Positions 1 through 10,022 of a stretch of 64,000 nucleotides of DNA are shown piece after piece. The notes beneath the pieces were generated by a model. It was given only the letters and a program-made list of their open reading frames with translations, was not told the DNA's origin and did no database searches. The position numbers and the translations under genes were made by a program. The stretch is from positions 250,001 through 314,000 of the forward strand of contig JAQFVV010000064.1 of assembly GCA_028023455.1 (NCBI GenBank), read 5' to 3'. The stretch comes from Epiperipatus broadwayi. Its lineage: Eukaryota > Onychophora > Udeonychophora > Euonychophora > Peripatidae. How positions within the stretch are numbered: the stretch's first letter is position 1; each line of letters opens with the position of its first letter.

Positions 1-57
1 TCTTCAGATTCAAGCGGCAATATACAAATTCTCTCCAATTAAATGGCATGGTTGGGA

Positions 58-615
58 TCAAGCAGGATTATGACTTGATATGTCAGGCACAATGTTCTCT
101 GACCCTTTGCAATATTTTATGGTGTAGTCATATTCCTGGAGATATAGACTCCATTGAATCAGCCAGCGGTTGGTTAAGTAGCTGTGGTTCAAAAACTCCA
201 AGCTTTTATGGTCAGTAATGACAACCACTTTTGATCCCAACAAGAGTGTCCTAAACTTCTGGAATGCCCAGATAATTGCAAGGGCTTCCTTTTCAATAGT
301 GGTATAGTGATGCTCAGGTCCTTTAAGCAATCAGCTTATAAAATACAATACTTTCATCTGATTATCATCCTGCATTTGGGATAGAATGACTCCTAGCCCA
401 TACCAACTACTGTCCATTTGTACAATGAACAGCTTCTTGAAATCAGAAAATGCCAACATAACTAGTTTCTCAAAACCTTTTTTTATATTCTCATAGGTTT
501 TCTCTTGTTCCTGATCCCATTTCCATGGGACATTCTTTCTTACCAGCCTAACCAAAGACTCCATTTGTTCTGTGAACCCCTCATAAAACCTGTTATAAAA
601 ATTGCAGAGGCCCAT
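58..615 (-). pseudogene. RT thumb / RNase H segment, Ty3/Gypsy copy 1
   Basis: The 331-615 part starts in the RT thumb (MGLCNFYNRFYEGF, matching the usual 'FLGL.NYYR.F') and runs into the first RNase H strand (FIVQMDSSWYGLGVILSQ, where family members have a D-A-S motif). The 58-330 part continues RNase H: a YTTIEKEALAIIWAFQKFR helix with the catalytic Glu, then VITDHKSLEFL with a catalytic Asp, and ends in the connection region. RNase H removes RNA from the hybrid during reverse transcription. The two parts lie in different frames, so the coding is broken although the residues are well kept. Confidence 0.88.
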
Positions 616-620
616 GAATG

Positions 621-730
621 ATCAAATTTGCTTCCATGATGTAGGTTTAGGAAATTCTCTAATAGCCAAGACTGGATCAAATTTGCTTCCGTGATGTAGG
701 TTTAGGAAATTCTCTAATAGCCAAGACTTT
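621..730. repeat. 55-bp tandem duplication inside RT of Ty3/Gypsy copy 1
   Basis: The stretch at 621-675 is repeated at 676-730 with only one or two differences. It begins ATCAAATTTGCTTCC and ends with AATAGCCAAGACT. It sits at the junction of the RT palm and thumb segments and would shift the frame, because 55 is not a multiple of three. The other Ty3/Gypsy copy has no such duplication at this place. Confidence 0.85.
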
Positions 731-1093
731 GTCTGGATGGGGTTTTATTTCTTGGGAATCCACCACATGGCCCAAAACGTAACTTCATCATTACAGAACA
801 TGCTTTTTTAAAAATTAATCTTGATTCCTTTTTTAAGACATTCTTTGAGAAATTTATCTCTATATCCCAAAAATATTCTCCGATGGTTGCCGATGCCACT
901 AATACATCTACATACACAGTGACCATTTTTTTTCCTCTGACAACACTTGTAGCCAGCATCTCATAAACCCTGCACTGCTGTTTATTAGGCCAAATGGCAT
1001 ATGGTTAAATTGATATGAATAACCATCATATCTAAAGGTAGTATATTTCCCGTCTTCAGGATGGAGTTGGGTCTGCCAGTAACTGGCAGTCAA
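714..1093 (-). pseudogene. reverse transcriptase palm segment with damaged active site, Ty3/Gypsy copy 1
   Basis: Two overlapping open stretches in different frames (908-1093 and 714-959) carry the RT palm. The first has SYWQTQLHPEDGKYTTFRYD and then a MPFGLINSS motif, typical of Ty3/Gypsy RT (FxxxPFGLxNAP). The second has the active-site strand as VYVDVLVAS. The family norm is (Y/F)VDD(V/I)LV, so one of the two adjacent catalytic Asp codons is missing. With the frame change between the two pieces this copy cannot make an active RT. Confidence 0.85.
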
Positions 1094-1238
1094 ATAAAAA
1101 GTTGAAAATATTTTCTTTTCCTTAAATCTTCCTAACAGTTCTTGTATAGGGAGGAGAGATAGTACAATCTGGGATAGTTATTCAGTTAAGTTGTCTTACA
1201 TCCAAACACAACCCGACTCACCCATCTTTTTTTGATGA

Positions 1239-1553
1239 TCACCAGCAGATTACAATATGGAAAAAACACTTTGAAATAATTCCCCATTCTATCATTTGGT
1301 TGATTTGTTCCTTCACATTATCCCAGTATTGATGTGGAACTGGGTATGACCAAGACTGGGGTGACTGATCCTGATTTATCTTAATTCTTTGCTCGAATCC
1401 TTGAATTATACCCGGTATATCTAAAAAAATGTGGCCATACTCTTCCAAAATTTTTTGTAGTGCATGCTCTTCTTCTCCCTCAGACATATTTGCCTGCTTA
1501 ACTTTCACAGATATCACTCTGTCCATTGGGTCTTCCTCAACTTTCATGACCAC
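1239..1553 (-). pseudogene. reverse transcriptase N-terminal segment, Ty3/Gypsy copy 1
   Basis: About 104 codons. The C-terminal half has the entry to a Ty3-type RT: a SYPVP-like stretch, then a segment ending INQMIEWGIISK, which corresponds to the family signature where the primer-grip helix leads to a 'G(I/V)I..S' turn. In copy 2 the same region reads KQIQQMEQWGIIKK (6640-6969). RT copies the element RNA into DNA. The frame is lost before the palm domain at 1093, so this is a pseudogene segment. Confidence 0.75.
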
Positions 1554-1678
1554 AATTGACTAGAATAGGTCTGGCACCAGAAATTTAATTGTTTCTCCTT
1601 TAAAAGTGACTTTTACTTTTGTAGTCCAGGACACATTTGTACTTGTGTAGGAAATTAGATCTAATATGGCTTCGTGTA

Positions 1679-1942
1679 TCAGGTCCTCTTTGGGCATTCC
1701 TGTTTGACATAGTGGGAAACCCTATCTTCCCATGAGCACACCAAATTCCCAATGTGTTTCCTTTCTCTCAAGTGTATCATTCCTTCTTCCTCTGTCATAT
1801 CCATTTGACATTTATTCATGAATTTTCTATTATCGATCTCCCTCATCTGCTCATCTACCTCAATTTGACTTAATATTTTGTCAATTTCTTCATATGGCCT
1901 AATACTCTTAATCACCATTTGGCATCTTATTTGTAATGGCAA
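1679..1942 (-). pseudogene. gag-pol linker or degenerate protease region, Ty3/Gypsy copy 1
   Basis: An 87-codon stretch with charged residues lies between the gag-like and RT segments on the minus strand, where protease would be expected. I see no D-S/T-G catalytic motif, so I cannot call it a protease from sequence. It is most likely the acidic linker between Gag and protease or a decayed protease. The assignment rests on position only. Confidence 0.35.
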
Positions 1943-2003
1943 ATTTCAATACACCATTTTTATTATGCTTATCACTCTCTAATGTCTTCAGGGTGGCCAC
2001 TTG

Positions 2004-2348
2004 TCATCTGAAAAACTGTATGTAATTTTGCTTCCCCTTTTCCAAAAACTTCTGATTAATGATTCTCAGTTTTATAAACTTCTGCTGTTCCACGCTCCAA
2101 AATGTCTTCCTTAAGATCATTTCATACTCCTGGTATGTTTGGGGTTGGTATAACATGGAATCCCATGACACTTTCGCACATCCTTGAAGATGGATCTGTG
2201 CCAAAATTATTTTGAATTCCTCTGGTATCCCATATCTCGTAAAATATTTTTGTAAACTATTTATATGCTCTCTCGGACTCTTTTTCTTCTGTCTTCTAAA
2301 TACCTTCATTTTCATCCATTCTACCTCCTTTACTTTTGTTATTATCAT
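2004..2348 (-). pseudogene. gag (capsid-like) fragment of Ty3/Gypsy copy 1
   Basis: This 114-codon open stretch is rich in Lys, Gln and Ile. Its spacing of aromatic and basic residues (YQEYEMILRKTFW, then QQKFIKL and YIQFF) parallels the gag of copy 2 at 7525-7881 (FKQYRNKLIHMFW, then QEKLRRV and YRQFF). That parallel, and its place upstream of RT on the same strand, make it a capsid-type Gag fragment. Gag packages the element RNA in the cytoplasm. It is much shorter than a full Gag, has no zinc knuckle and no clear start, so it is non-functional. Confidence 0.6.
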
Positions 2349-2390
2349 ATCTATCCTGCCTGTTTCTTTATCTTTGAGATAGATAGCTTT

Positions 2391-2519
2391 TATTTCTACT
2401 TTTATTTTTATAAAATATCTCTAAGAAAAACAAACTCTGAGTAAAATAATAGCACAATTTTTTCTTCATATACATATATAACATTCTGAGTGAAATAATA
2501 AGACAATTTATATATATAT
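2391..2519. other. AT-rich flank left of Ty3/Gypsy copy 2
   Basis: It contains two direct, imperfect copies of a 'CTGAGTRAAATAATA' word (about 2437 and 2486) and ends in TATATATAT immediately before the LTR. The right flank has the same word, so the element appears to have inserted into a small pre-existing tandem repeat. Confidence 0.5.
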
Positions 2520-4090
2520 TGTAACAAAACATTTTGTTACGCTCATAAATTTTATGAGATTGCAATGTACGGTGGCCGTTCGAGGGCGCCACTAAGCATT
2601 TCTGCCTAGACCATATTATAATTTTTTTATAATAACGGTTAATTTATTTATAAATGGCAATCACCAATTGCAAACCTTAAAATAATTATCTTTAATGAAC
2701 CAAAAGACTACAAAATCAAATATAAGAATTAATTATAATAAATAATAAAAAAAAACAGATCGACGCTTAAATATTGTTGAAAGATTTATTACACCTTCAT
2801 TCTATTTGTTGACTATTCCCTTCCCTCACATTTGTCAAACCAAACCCTCCCGATCCTTTTTCTTTTCTAATCAAGATTTAACATGTATCATTCTCAAAGG
2901 AACATGCTCCATCACTTTACCAATTATACAATATTTCATCAAATATCATGATATATAACTATGAGTGAACTCAAAGGTGACTTTCTATAAGATTGTGTTT
3001 GTTAAAAACAAACACACTCAAACCTCCTCATTCTAATGTTAAATCTTTTTATCATAAATTTTTACTTGTCCTTAGATCGAGTATACAATATCTTATTCCT
3101 ATCTATACATTATAAGAACAACAATCATAGAAACTAAAGGTAAGTTTAATTAATAGAACATCCCAAAAAAAAAATATAAAAAAAAAACAATATAATGTAG
3201 ATTAATTTGAATGAGTAACTACATCTACTTGAAGATTACATATCCCTTTCTTTCTATTGCTGAAACTTTGAGATATTTGAAGTGAAGGCTTTTCTTACTT
3301 TTTTAAAATCTATTACGCAAATGTTTCTTGAGATTTATAACAAAAAAAAGTCTATTTACCCTGATCGATCAGTGTAGATCCTGTGTGGGTGGAATATTTC
3401 CCTCTATAATCTTCATGGTTTGTCCATGTCTTCTTCCAGTCCATTCTCCTTGGCTAGCTCTCTATGTCCGGCATTTACAAAGCAGTTCCAGGTGGTAATA
3501 GGAAGACGTTCCCAGCAGGGAAAGTTCTGTTAGATCTAGCTACTCAACATTTTCTCCTTGCGTTTTGTAGATTTTTTTATATATTGAAAAGTCTGAGCCA
3601 AATTGAAACTTATAGATTAGATATTGACCTCCACAGAACTCCAATTAATTAGAACAAAAGGAAAGTTCGTAATTTATAGTTTTTTTCTAAAGTTTCAGTT
3701 CACACCTTTAATATTCTCTTTTTTTATTTCATATTTTAAAATCCCAAAGAAACATTCCAATTAATCAGTGTAATAGATAGCATAAAAATACCTTCACTGT
3801 CAAAGTCCCAACAATAGAACTAATTGCTTTCTCTTCCTTTCTATTTTTAAGAATTTTTTTAAAGACTAAACAAAAGACAAACTTTTATCAAAATGCAAGA
3901 TTTTGATCTAATTTATTTTAACTTCTTAAAACTCCATTTTAAAATTAAATGTTAATTTATTTATTTTTTTAAAATTATGTATCATAAAATGATATTTATA
4001 TTTTAACAAAATATATGTGTGTGTATATATATAGATGAGCTGATAGAAATGTACATGTTTATTTATTTCTAATAAAATAAGTTTATTACA
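2520..4090 (-). repeat. 3' LTR of Ty3/Gypsy copy 2
   Basis: This repeat matches 8130-9693 over its whole length. On the plus strand it starts TGTAACAAAAC and ends TTATTACA, so the element sense strand has TG...CA ends. The right boundary could be up to about 10 bp further, since ATGTATATAT follows both copies. Its terminal 20 bp (GTAACAAAA, CA, TTTTGTTAC) is itself a palindrome. On the inner side the element has a run of 17 or more A on the sense strand (plus 4104-4121), which may serve as the polypurine tract. The internal ORF at 3464-3652 is a chance reading frame. Confidence 0.88.
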
Positions 4091-4150
4091 ATGTATATAT
4101 TTATTTTTTTTTTTTTTTTTCAAAATATGTGTGTATATATATTTATGATT

Positions 4151-4178
4151 ATGAGCTGGCAGAAAAATACCAGCTCAT
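4151..4178. repeat. short perfect hairpin beside integrase end
   Basis: ATGAGCTGG and its reverse complement CCAGCTCAT are separated by ten bases (CAGAAAAATA). It lies between the 3' LTR and the integrase stop. A related single arm (GATGAGCTGATAG) occurs inside the LTR at about 4033 and again at 9647 and 9884. The function is unknown. Confidence 0.6.
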
Positions 4179-4275
4179 TGCACCCTTTTCCAACAAACAA
4201 AAAAAACTTAAAAAAAAACTTTAATCATGCCGTGGTGTTTCTTTTTTCCTCCTTTTCTTTAAATGGTTTTAGGCT

Positions 4276-5130
4276 TCATGCATTATAAGTACACTTTTTA
4301 TTTCTTTTACCTTGTAGTATAAATGCATTAGGTCTGCTTTTTTGGATGATCCTGTATGGGCCTTCGAATAGAGGGAAAAACTTTTTATATTGTTTCTCAC
4401 TTAATTTGCTAACTGGCTGAGTTTTAACATAAACCCAGTCACCTACCATAAATTGTATTGGGCAAGCATTCCCCTTCTTTATTCTCTGTTTAGCTTTCTT
4501 CTTTAATCGGTCTCTAGCAAAGCTTCGATCTTTCATTACATTTATCATTTCAGTAACAGTAGGAATGGGGGATTTGAGGAGAGAAGGCTCAACTTGACCA
4601 TAGTGCAAGCATTCTGGAGTTAACCCTGAAGATTCATGGTATGTATAATTAATTATTTTAACCATATGTGGCAATACTTTAAACCACTGTTGATGGTTAC
4701 CTTTCAAATGTACGCGAAATAAGTTCCCCAATTCTTTCATAACTGATTTGCAAGGGTTAGATTGAGGGTTATGGATAGAGGTGAGAACATGATGTATCCA
4801 TTGTTGCTGAAACCAATTCTTCCATTCTCTCAATATAAAAGGGGTTCCATGATCACTCAAAATCATCCAAGGTTTGCCAACTTCAACAAATTGTTTTTCT
4901 TTTAGCACAGTTATGGAAGATCCAGTGTCAGCCTTTTGTAAGGCATAAGCCTGTACTAATTTCAAAAAAACATCAAAGGCCACCAATATATATTTATATC
5001 TATGAAATGACGGTAGTGGACTGTAAAAATCTATGGCTAGAAGTTCGTTCGGGTTCTTAGCTATTATTGGTGCCGGTGTCCCAGCATAATTTTTATTAGC
5101 TGGTTTTCTTTGCTGACACTCATGACACCT
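4276..5130 (-). pseudogene. integrase catalytic core and C-terminal domain, Ty3/Gypsy copy 2; catalytic Glu lost
   Basis: The core carries the first catalytic Asp (ELLAIDFYSPLP, translated from about 5040) and the second (WMILSDHGTPF). The third position, normally Glu in a PQ(S/G)NP-x-ER-V motif, is Lys: the protein reads PQSNPCKSVMKELG, with AAA on the minus strand at 4747-4749. The segment after it (WFKVLPHMVKIINYTYHESSG-type) and the C-terminal GDWVYVKTQP...FEGPYRII domain are well kept. Integrase joins cDNA to the host genome; with Glu replaced by Lys this copy could not. It ends just before the 3' LTR. Confidence 0.92.
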
Positions 5131-5175
5131 CTATAACGTAGTAACCACTGACCTATACAAACTTGGCCAATAATA

Positions 5176-5460
5176 TCATCTCTGTATAAATTTACTTGTT
5201 TTAAGAGATCCATAATGCCCATATATACCATGCACATACTTTATTAGCCTTTCCCTTAGATTTTGCACCATAAATACTCTCCAACAATCTACTCCCTTTC
5301 TAACCTGAAACATTAAAAACCCATTTATTATTTTATACCGATATGATTTGTTTTGTTTTTGCATGCAATTTTTTTGTTGTCTGACATTTGCTTCTTTATA
5401 GCCTTGTATAAGCTTGCTGCATGCAGTGTCTGAGTTTTGTAAAAAATGGAGTCTTTTCAA
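5176..5460 (-). pseudogene. integrase zinc-binding (H2C2) region, Ty3/Gypsy copy 2
   Basis: 94 codons ending in RERLIKYVHGIYGHYGSLKTSK, which holds the two His of the integrase H2C2 domain (usual 'H...GH.G..KT'). The two Cys follow in the next open segment: minus translation near 5110-5135 gives RCHECQQRKPANK. The domain stabilises the integrase multimer. It is separated from the catalytic core by a frame change, so it would not be made as one protein. Confidence 0.85.
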
Positions 5461-5463
5461 ATC

Positions 5464-5879
5464 TTTCTCTATCTATACCACAGGATCTGCTTTAAGAGAT
5501 ATTAATCGAGCTCCCTCCAGTGTTAAATTTTGACTGTGATCCATAAGCGGATTTCTGTTTAATATATCCGGTACTATATTTTCTTTCCCGGAGCAATAAA
5601 TTACCCTGTAATTAAACTTCTGTAAGTATAATGCCCATCTTATAAGCCTATCATTAGTTAAGTAACACCTATTTATAACTCTAAGCTTTTATTATTGGTG
5701 ATGATAATAATCTCAGACCCTAAAAGTAAATGCTTAAGTTTATTTAATGCCCAAACAATTGCCAATGCCTCCCTTTCTGTAGTGGTATAATTTCTTTCTG
5801 CTGGATTTAGTGTCCTACTTAAAAAATACAAAACCTGAGGTATCTTCTCTTCATTCTCTTGGAACAGTACCGCTCCCAA
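5464..5879 (-). pseudogene. RNase H domain, Ty3/Gypsy copy 2
   Basis: The open part (5673-5879) begins MGAVLFQEN, then LYFLSRTLNPAERNYTTTER and EALAIVWALNKL, with the catalytic Glu helix, and ends IITNNKSLEL. The family has T-D-H/N at the last site, so the third catalytic Asp is Asn here. Downstream, after a frame change, minus translation of 5560-5650 continues the RNase H end. The domain joins RT to the integrase zinc-binding domain as usual for Ty3/Gypsy. Confidence 0.85.
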
Positions 5880-5969
5880 TCCTACACTACTACTATCAGT
5901 TTGTAACCTAAAAGGTTTGGTAAAATCCGGATAGGTGTGTGTTACAGTACCTACAAAATTTTCTTTGAT

Positions 5970-6969
5970 CTATTTAAATGCTTTCTCTTGTTTTTCCATC
6001 CATTCCCACTTGATTTCTTTTCTCAGTAAATGTACAAGTGCTTCTGTATCTGTAGAAAAATCCTTGTAGAACATTTGATAGAAATTGCATATACCAAGGA
6101 ACGATCTAACCTGTTTTCTATTCTTTGGTTGGGGGAATTTAACAATCACTTCTATCTTGTACGGGTGAGGTCTCACCCCTTTAGCACATATGAGATGACC
6201 AAGAAATATAATTTCTTCCTGAAATATATTACTTTTCTTCAGATTTATTGTAATATTCTTTTTGTGACACTCACGAAGAAACACAAATTTCTAAATGTTC
6301 CTGAGGAGATTGTGATGCAATCATGACATCGTCCATATAATAAAGTATAAATTCTTTTACCCTCAGAGAAAGTACCTAGTCTAAACATTGTAATAGCCTG
6401 ATCCACTGTTAATTAGTCCAAACGGAACTCATTGAAACACGTATGTAAAGCCTTCATAACGGAATGCCATGTATTTTTGATCCTCAGCGTGAAGCGCCAC
6501 CTGCCAGTAACTTGATGTCAAATAGAATGAAGAAAAATATTTTTTTCCTTAAATTCCAACGGTGAATCTGTAATTCAGGGTGGCACATCATGATCAGGTA
6601 TAGTAATAGTATTTAACTGACGAGCATCTAAGCATACTCTCATAGAGCCGTCTTTTTTTTTACAATTACTAAAGGGTTTATATACAGTGACTGTTGTTTT
6701 TTTATAATGCCCCATTGTTCCATTTGTTGTATTTGTTTATCAACTTCCTCTTTATATTTGACAGAAACTGGGTATGACCTACCCTGAAAATGAGTTTCTT
6801 CTTTCACCTTTATCTGATGAACATGTCCCTTTATAATTCCAGGTTTAATGGTGAATACTTGTTCATTTTTCAAAAGTACCTCTTTAAGTTGACTTTTCCA
6901 GCCCCTATTATTATTACCTAAGTCAGTTATTCTACATTCTATTTCTTGGTATATGTCATTAATTACCAT
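5970..6969 (-). pseudogene. reverse transcriptase of Ty3/Gypsy copy 2, interrupted
   Basis: 6640-6969 is the N-terminal region (SYPVSVKYKEEVDKQIQQM, then EQWGIIKKQQS). The palm follows between 6285 and 6640 with several stops. Translation of the minus strand shows VPFGLINSG just after a TGA, and the active-site strand YMDDVMIAS is intact, with the YMDD codons at 6328-6339. 5970-6284 is the thumb, with a FLGHLICAKGVRPHPYKIEVI-like run (usual 'FLGH.VS..GI..DP.K..AI') and FLGICNFYQMFYKDF. The catalytic Asp pair survives, but stops and frameshifts prevent a product. Confidence 0.9.
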
Positions 6970-7006
6970 GTAAGCTACCTTGTTATCACTCTGTCTGCTA
7001 TATCCA

Positions 7007-7499
7007 CTAAATGGCAGATTTTCGTTTCATATCATTTATATTCTTTTCACTAAAATTAATTTTTGTTCCAGTTCGGTGCATAAAATCTGACCCCAATATA
7101 AGATCTTCTACCAAACCTGACATTGATAATAATGTATGCTTAATTTTTTGTCCCACTTGTACTTCCCTGTATATTTGTATAGGGTCTAACTTAACTCTTG
7201 CCATTAGCCATAGTTATTTCAGACTTTCTTAATGGTAACAACTGTATTTCCCTCTTCTGATCTCTGATTTGATCTAATATTTTATTTGAGATTATCGAGA
7301 CTTGACTCCCCGGGTCTTGTAGGGCCTGTATCTCTATTCCCTGTATTTTTATCATTATCATAGGGCAAGTTTGTTCCGCCATTGTTTGTATTTTCTCTTC
7401 TTCCTGAATTACTACATTTAACAGCTTAGAAAGTTGTTCTTGTTTCTCTTCTTCCTGTGCATTTTCTTCCTCTCTAATAACTTCCAATATGTCTTCCAC
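7007..7499 (-). pseudogene. retroviral-type aspartic protease region, Ty3/Gypsy copy 2
   Basis: The upstream piece (7191-7499) has an acidic Glu/Gln-rich linker followed by IQALQDPGSQVSIIS. That is the retropepsin active-site loop, with D-P-G-S in place of the usual D-S/T-G-A/S. The downstream piece (7007-7204), in another frame, has EDLILGSDFMHRTG, the family's conserved second flap strand 'ILG.DF'. The enzyme would process the Gag-Pol polyprotein. The frame change between the two halves inactivates it; whether Pro in the active site is ancestral cannot be told. Confidence 0.8.
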
Positions 7500-7524
7500 A
7501 CCTTTGCACCTACAGACAGCTAAT

Positions 7525-7881
7525 CTATCTCGTATATTTTGCGGTAATTTTTTTTATAATAATTATAATTTGCCATTCAGCAATAGAATATTCTATCATC
7601 CTTCTCAATTTTATCATTTGCTTTAAAAAGAACTGTCTATATCCTATCCCTTCTTCTTTTTTATACCTTTCTAATTCTACCACTCTTCGTAACTTTTCTT
7701 GTCTCTTTACGTTCCAAAACATATGTATTAGTTTATTTCTGTACTGTTTGAAATTGTCTGGTCTTTTCTGTATCGTTCTCCACCAATCTCTTGTCATGCC
7801 TGCCAAATAATTACTTGCTATAATTATTTTTTCTTCCTCCTTTGCCTCGTACATACAAAAACACTCTTCTAAACTTTCCAA
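7525..7881 (-). pseudogene. gag (capsid) fragment of Ty3/Gypsy copy 2
   Basis: 118 codons with a Ty3-type capsid look: an Ala/Leu helix leading to TRDWWRTIQKRPDNF, then KLIHMFWNVKRQEKLRRV and YRQFF. These fit the retrotransposon gag (UBN2/Retrotrans_gag-like) pattern of a Trp-rich turn, an F/W-x-x-x-F segment and a basic helix. The start of Gag probably lies further upstream toward 7930 in another frame. No CCHC knuckle is seen. The protein would assemble cytoplasmic particles; here it is broken. Confidence 0.75.
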
Positions 7882-8129
7882 GTGTTCGAATAGTCTCCTC
7901 TTTGTCTCCTTCAGACATTTTTATTTTAATTCTATCCTGCATTTTATCTACAATATTTTAAATTTACTTCCGACACTCAAAACCCTCCCCTACTAGGACA
8001 CTAACTCCTCGCTTTAACGACCTGAACCTGCCTTCCCCCACTTTTACCCTAATCTCAAGTGGTTTATTTAGTTAACAAGCCCTACACATTGAGACACCAT
8101 TTTCTTTAATTTTACCCGCTCCTACCCTC

Positions 8130-9693
8130 TGAAACAAAACATTTTGTTACGCTCATAAATTTTATGAGATTGCAACATATGGTGGCCGTTCAAGGGCACC
8201 ACTAAGCATTTCTGCCTAGACCATATTATAAATTGTCTATAATAACATTTAATTTATTTACGAACAGCAATCACCAATTGCAAACCTTAAAATAATTTTA
8301 TTTAACGAACCAAAAGACTACAAAATGAAATATAAGAATTAATTATAATAAATAATAAAAAAAACAGATCAACGCTTAAATATTGTTGAAAGATTTATTA
8401 CACCTTTATTCTATTGGTTGACTATTCCCTTCCCTCACATTTGTCGAACCAAACCCTCCCAATCCTTTTTCTTTTCTAATCAAGAACTAACATGTACCGT
8501 TCTCGATGAAACATGCACCGTCACTTTATCAATTATACAATATTTCATCAAATATCATGGTATATAACTATGAGTCAACTCAAGGGTGACTTACTATAAG
8601 AGTGTGTTTGTTAAAAACAAACGCACTCAAACCTCCTCTTTCTAATGTTAAATCTTTTTATCTTAAATTTTTACTTGTCCTTAGATCGAGTATACAATGT
8701 CTTATTCCTATCTATACATTATAAGAACAACAATCAAAGAAACTAAAGGTAAGTTTAATTAATAGAATGTCCCCAAAAAAACAATAAAAAAAACAATATA
8801 ATGTAAATTAATTTGAATGAGTAAATACATCTACTTAAAAATTACATATCCCTCCCTTTCTATTGCTGAAACTTTGAGATATTTGAAGTGAAGGCTTTTC
8901 GTACTTTTTTAAAATCTATTATGCAAATGTTTCTTGAGATTATAACAAAAAAAAAGTCATTTACCCTGATCGATCAGTGTAGATCCTGTGTGGGTGGAAT
9001 ATTTCACTCTATATTCTTCGTGGTTTGTCCATGTCTTCTTCCAGTCCATTTTCCTCGGCTAGCTCTCTATGTCCGGCATTTACAAAGCAGTTCCAGGTGG
9101 TAATAAGAAGTGGTTCCCAGCAGGGAAAGTTCTGTTAGATCTAGCCACTCAACATTTTCTCCTTGCGCTTTGCAGATTTTTTTATATATTGAAAAATCTG
9201 AGCTGAATTGAAACTTATAGATTAGATATTAACCTCCACAGAAATCCAATTAATTAGAACAAAAGGAAAGTCCGTAATTTATAGTTTTTTTTCTAAAGTT
9301 TCAGTTCACACCTTTAATATTCTCTTGTTTTATTTCATATTTTAAAATCCCAAAGAAACATTCCAATTGATCAGCATAATAGATAGCATAAAAATACCTT
9401 CACTGTCAAAGTCCCAACAATAGAACTAATTGCTTTCTCTTCCTTTCTATCTTTAAGAATTTTTTTAAAGATTAAACAAAAGACAAATTTTTATCAAAAC
9501 ACAAGATCTTGATTTAATTTATTTTAACTTCTTAAAACTCCATTTTAAAATTAAATGTTAATTTATTTATTTTTTTAAAATTATGTATTATAAAATATTT
9601 ATATTTTTTAAAAATATATGTGCGTATATATATATAGATGAGCTGATAGAAATGTATGTGTTTATTTATTTCTAATAAAATAAGTTTATTACA
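8130..9693 (-). repeat. 5' LTR of Ty3/Gypsy copy 2
   Basis: This is the partner of 2520-4090, lying upstream of gag on the minus strand. Its inner end reads CTGAAACAAAAC on the plus strand, where the other LTR has TGTAACAAAAC. I see no obvious tRNA-complementary primer site directly next to it; the nearest TGG is about 30 bp inside, so the primer is unknown. As the 5' LTR it would hold the promoter, but I cannot point to a TATA box with confidence in such AT-rich sequence. Confidence 0.87.
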
Positions 9694-10022
9694 ATGTATA
9701 TATATATATTATTTTTTACAATATATATATATATATATAACATTCTGAGTGAAATAATAACAATTTTTTTTTACTTTTCTCTTTAGAATTAAATATTAAT
9801 TTATTTATTTTTTTAAAATTATGTATTATAAAATATTTATATTTTTTAAAAATATATGTGCATATATATATAGATGAGCTGATAGAAACATATGTGTTTA
9901 TTTATTTCTAATAAAATAAGTTTATTACAATGTATATATTTTTTTTATTTTTTTTTTACAATATATATATATATAACATTCTGAGTGAAATAATAACAAT
10001 TTTATTTTTTACTTTTCTCTAT
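9549..10022. repeat. about 237-bp tandem duplication across LTR/flank junction
   Basis: 9549-9785 and 9786-10022 are near-identical. Each unit has the last 145 bp or so of the LTR, ending at GTTTATTACA, then TA-repeats, then AACATTCTGAGTGAAATAATAA and a T-rich tail with ACTTTTCTCT. The duplication must postdate the insertion, since it joins element and flank. The same AACATTCTGAGTGAAATAAT word lies just left of the element (2481-2501). Confidence 0.85.

Larger units (their letters stand above)
1..2390 (-). mobile_element. Ty3/Gypsy retrotransposon copy 1, 3'-truncated by window edge
   Basis: Reading the minus strand from 2348 down to the window start gives gag-like, unassigned, RT and RNase H segments in the order of a Ty3/Gypsy element. 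The reading frame is broken several times, so this is a dead copy. The gag and RT segments resemble those of the neighbouring copy at 2520-9693, so the two are of related families, but they are clearly diverged. No LTR is visible: the 3' part (integrase and LTR) lies outside the window, and the 5' side stops shortly before the LTR of the second element. Element class is confident; exact ends are not. Confidence 0.85.
2520..9693 (-). mobile_element. Ty3/Gypsy retrotransposon copy 2, LTR to LTR, coding broken
   Basis: Two direct repeats of about 1.57 kb (2520-4090 and 8130-9693) flank gag, protease, RT, RNase H and integrase in that order on the minus strand. This is the Ty3/Gypsy order, with integrase after RNase H. 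The LTRs differ at many scattered sites, several percent by eye, so the insertion is not recent. In-frame stops and frameshifts break pol, and the integrase has lost a catalytic residue. No convincing target-site duplication is visible, because the flanks are TA-repeats and junction DNA has been duplicated on the right. There is no envelope gene. Confidence 0.92.
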
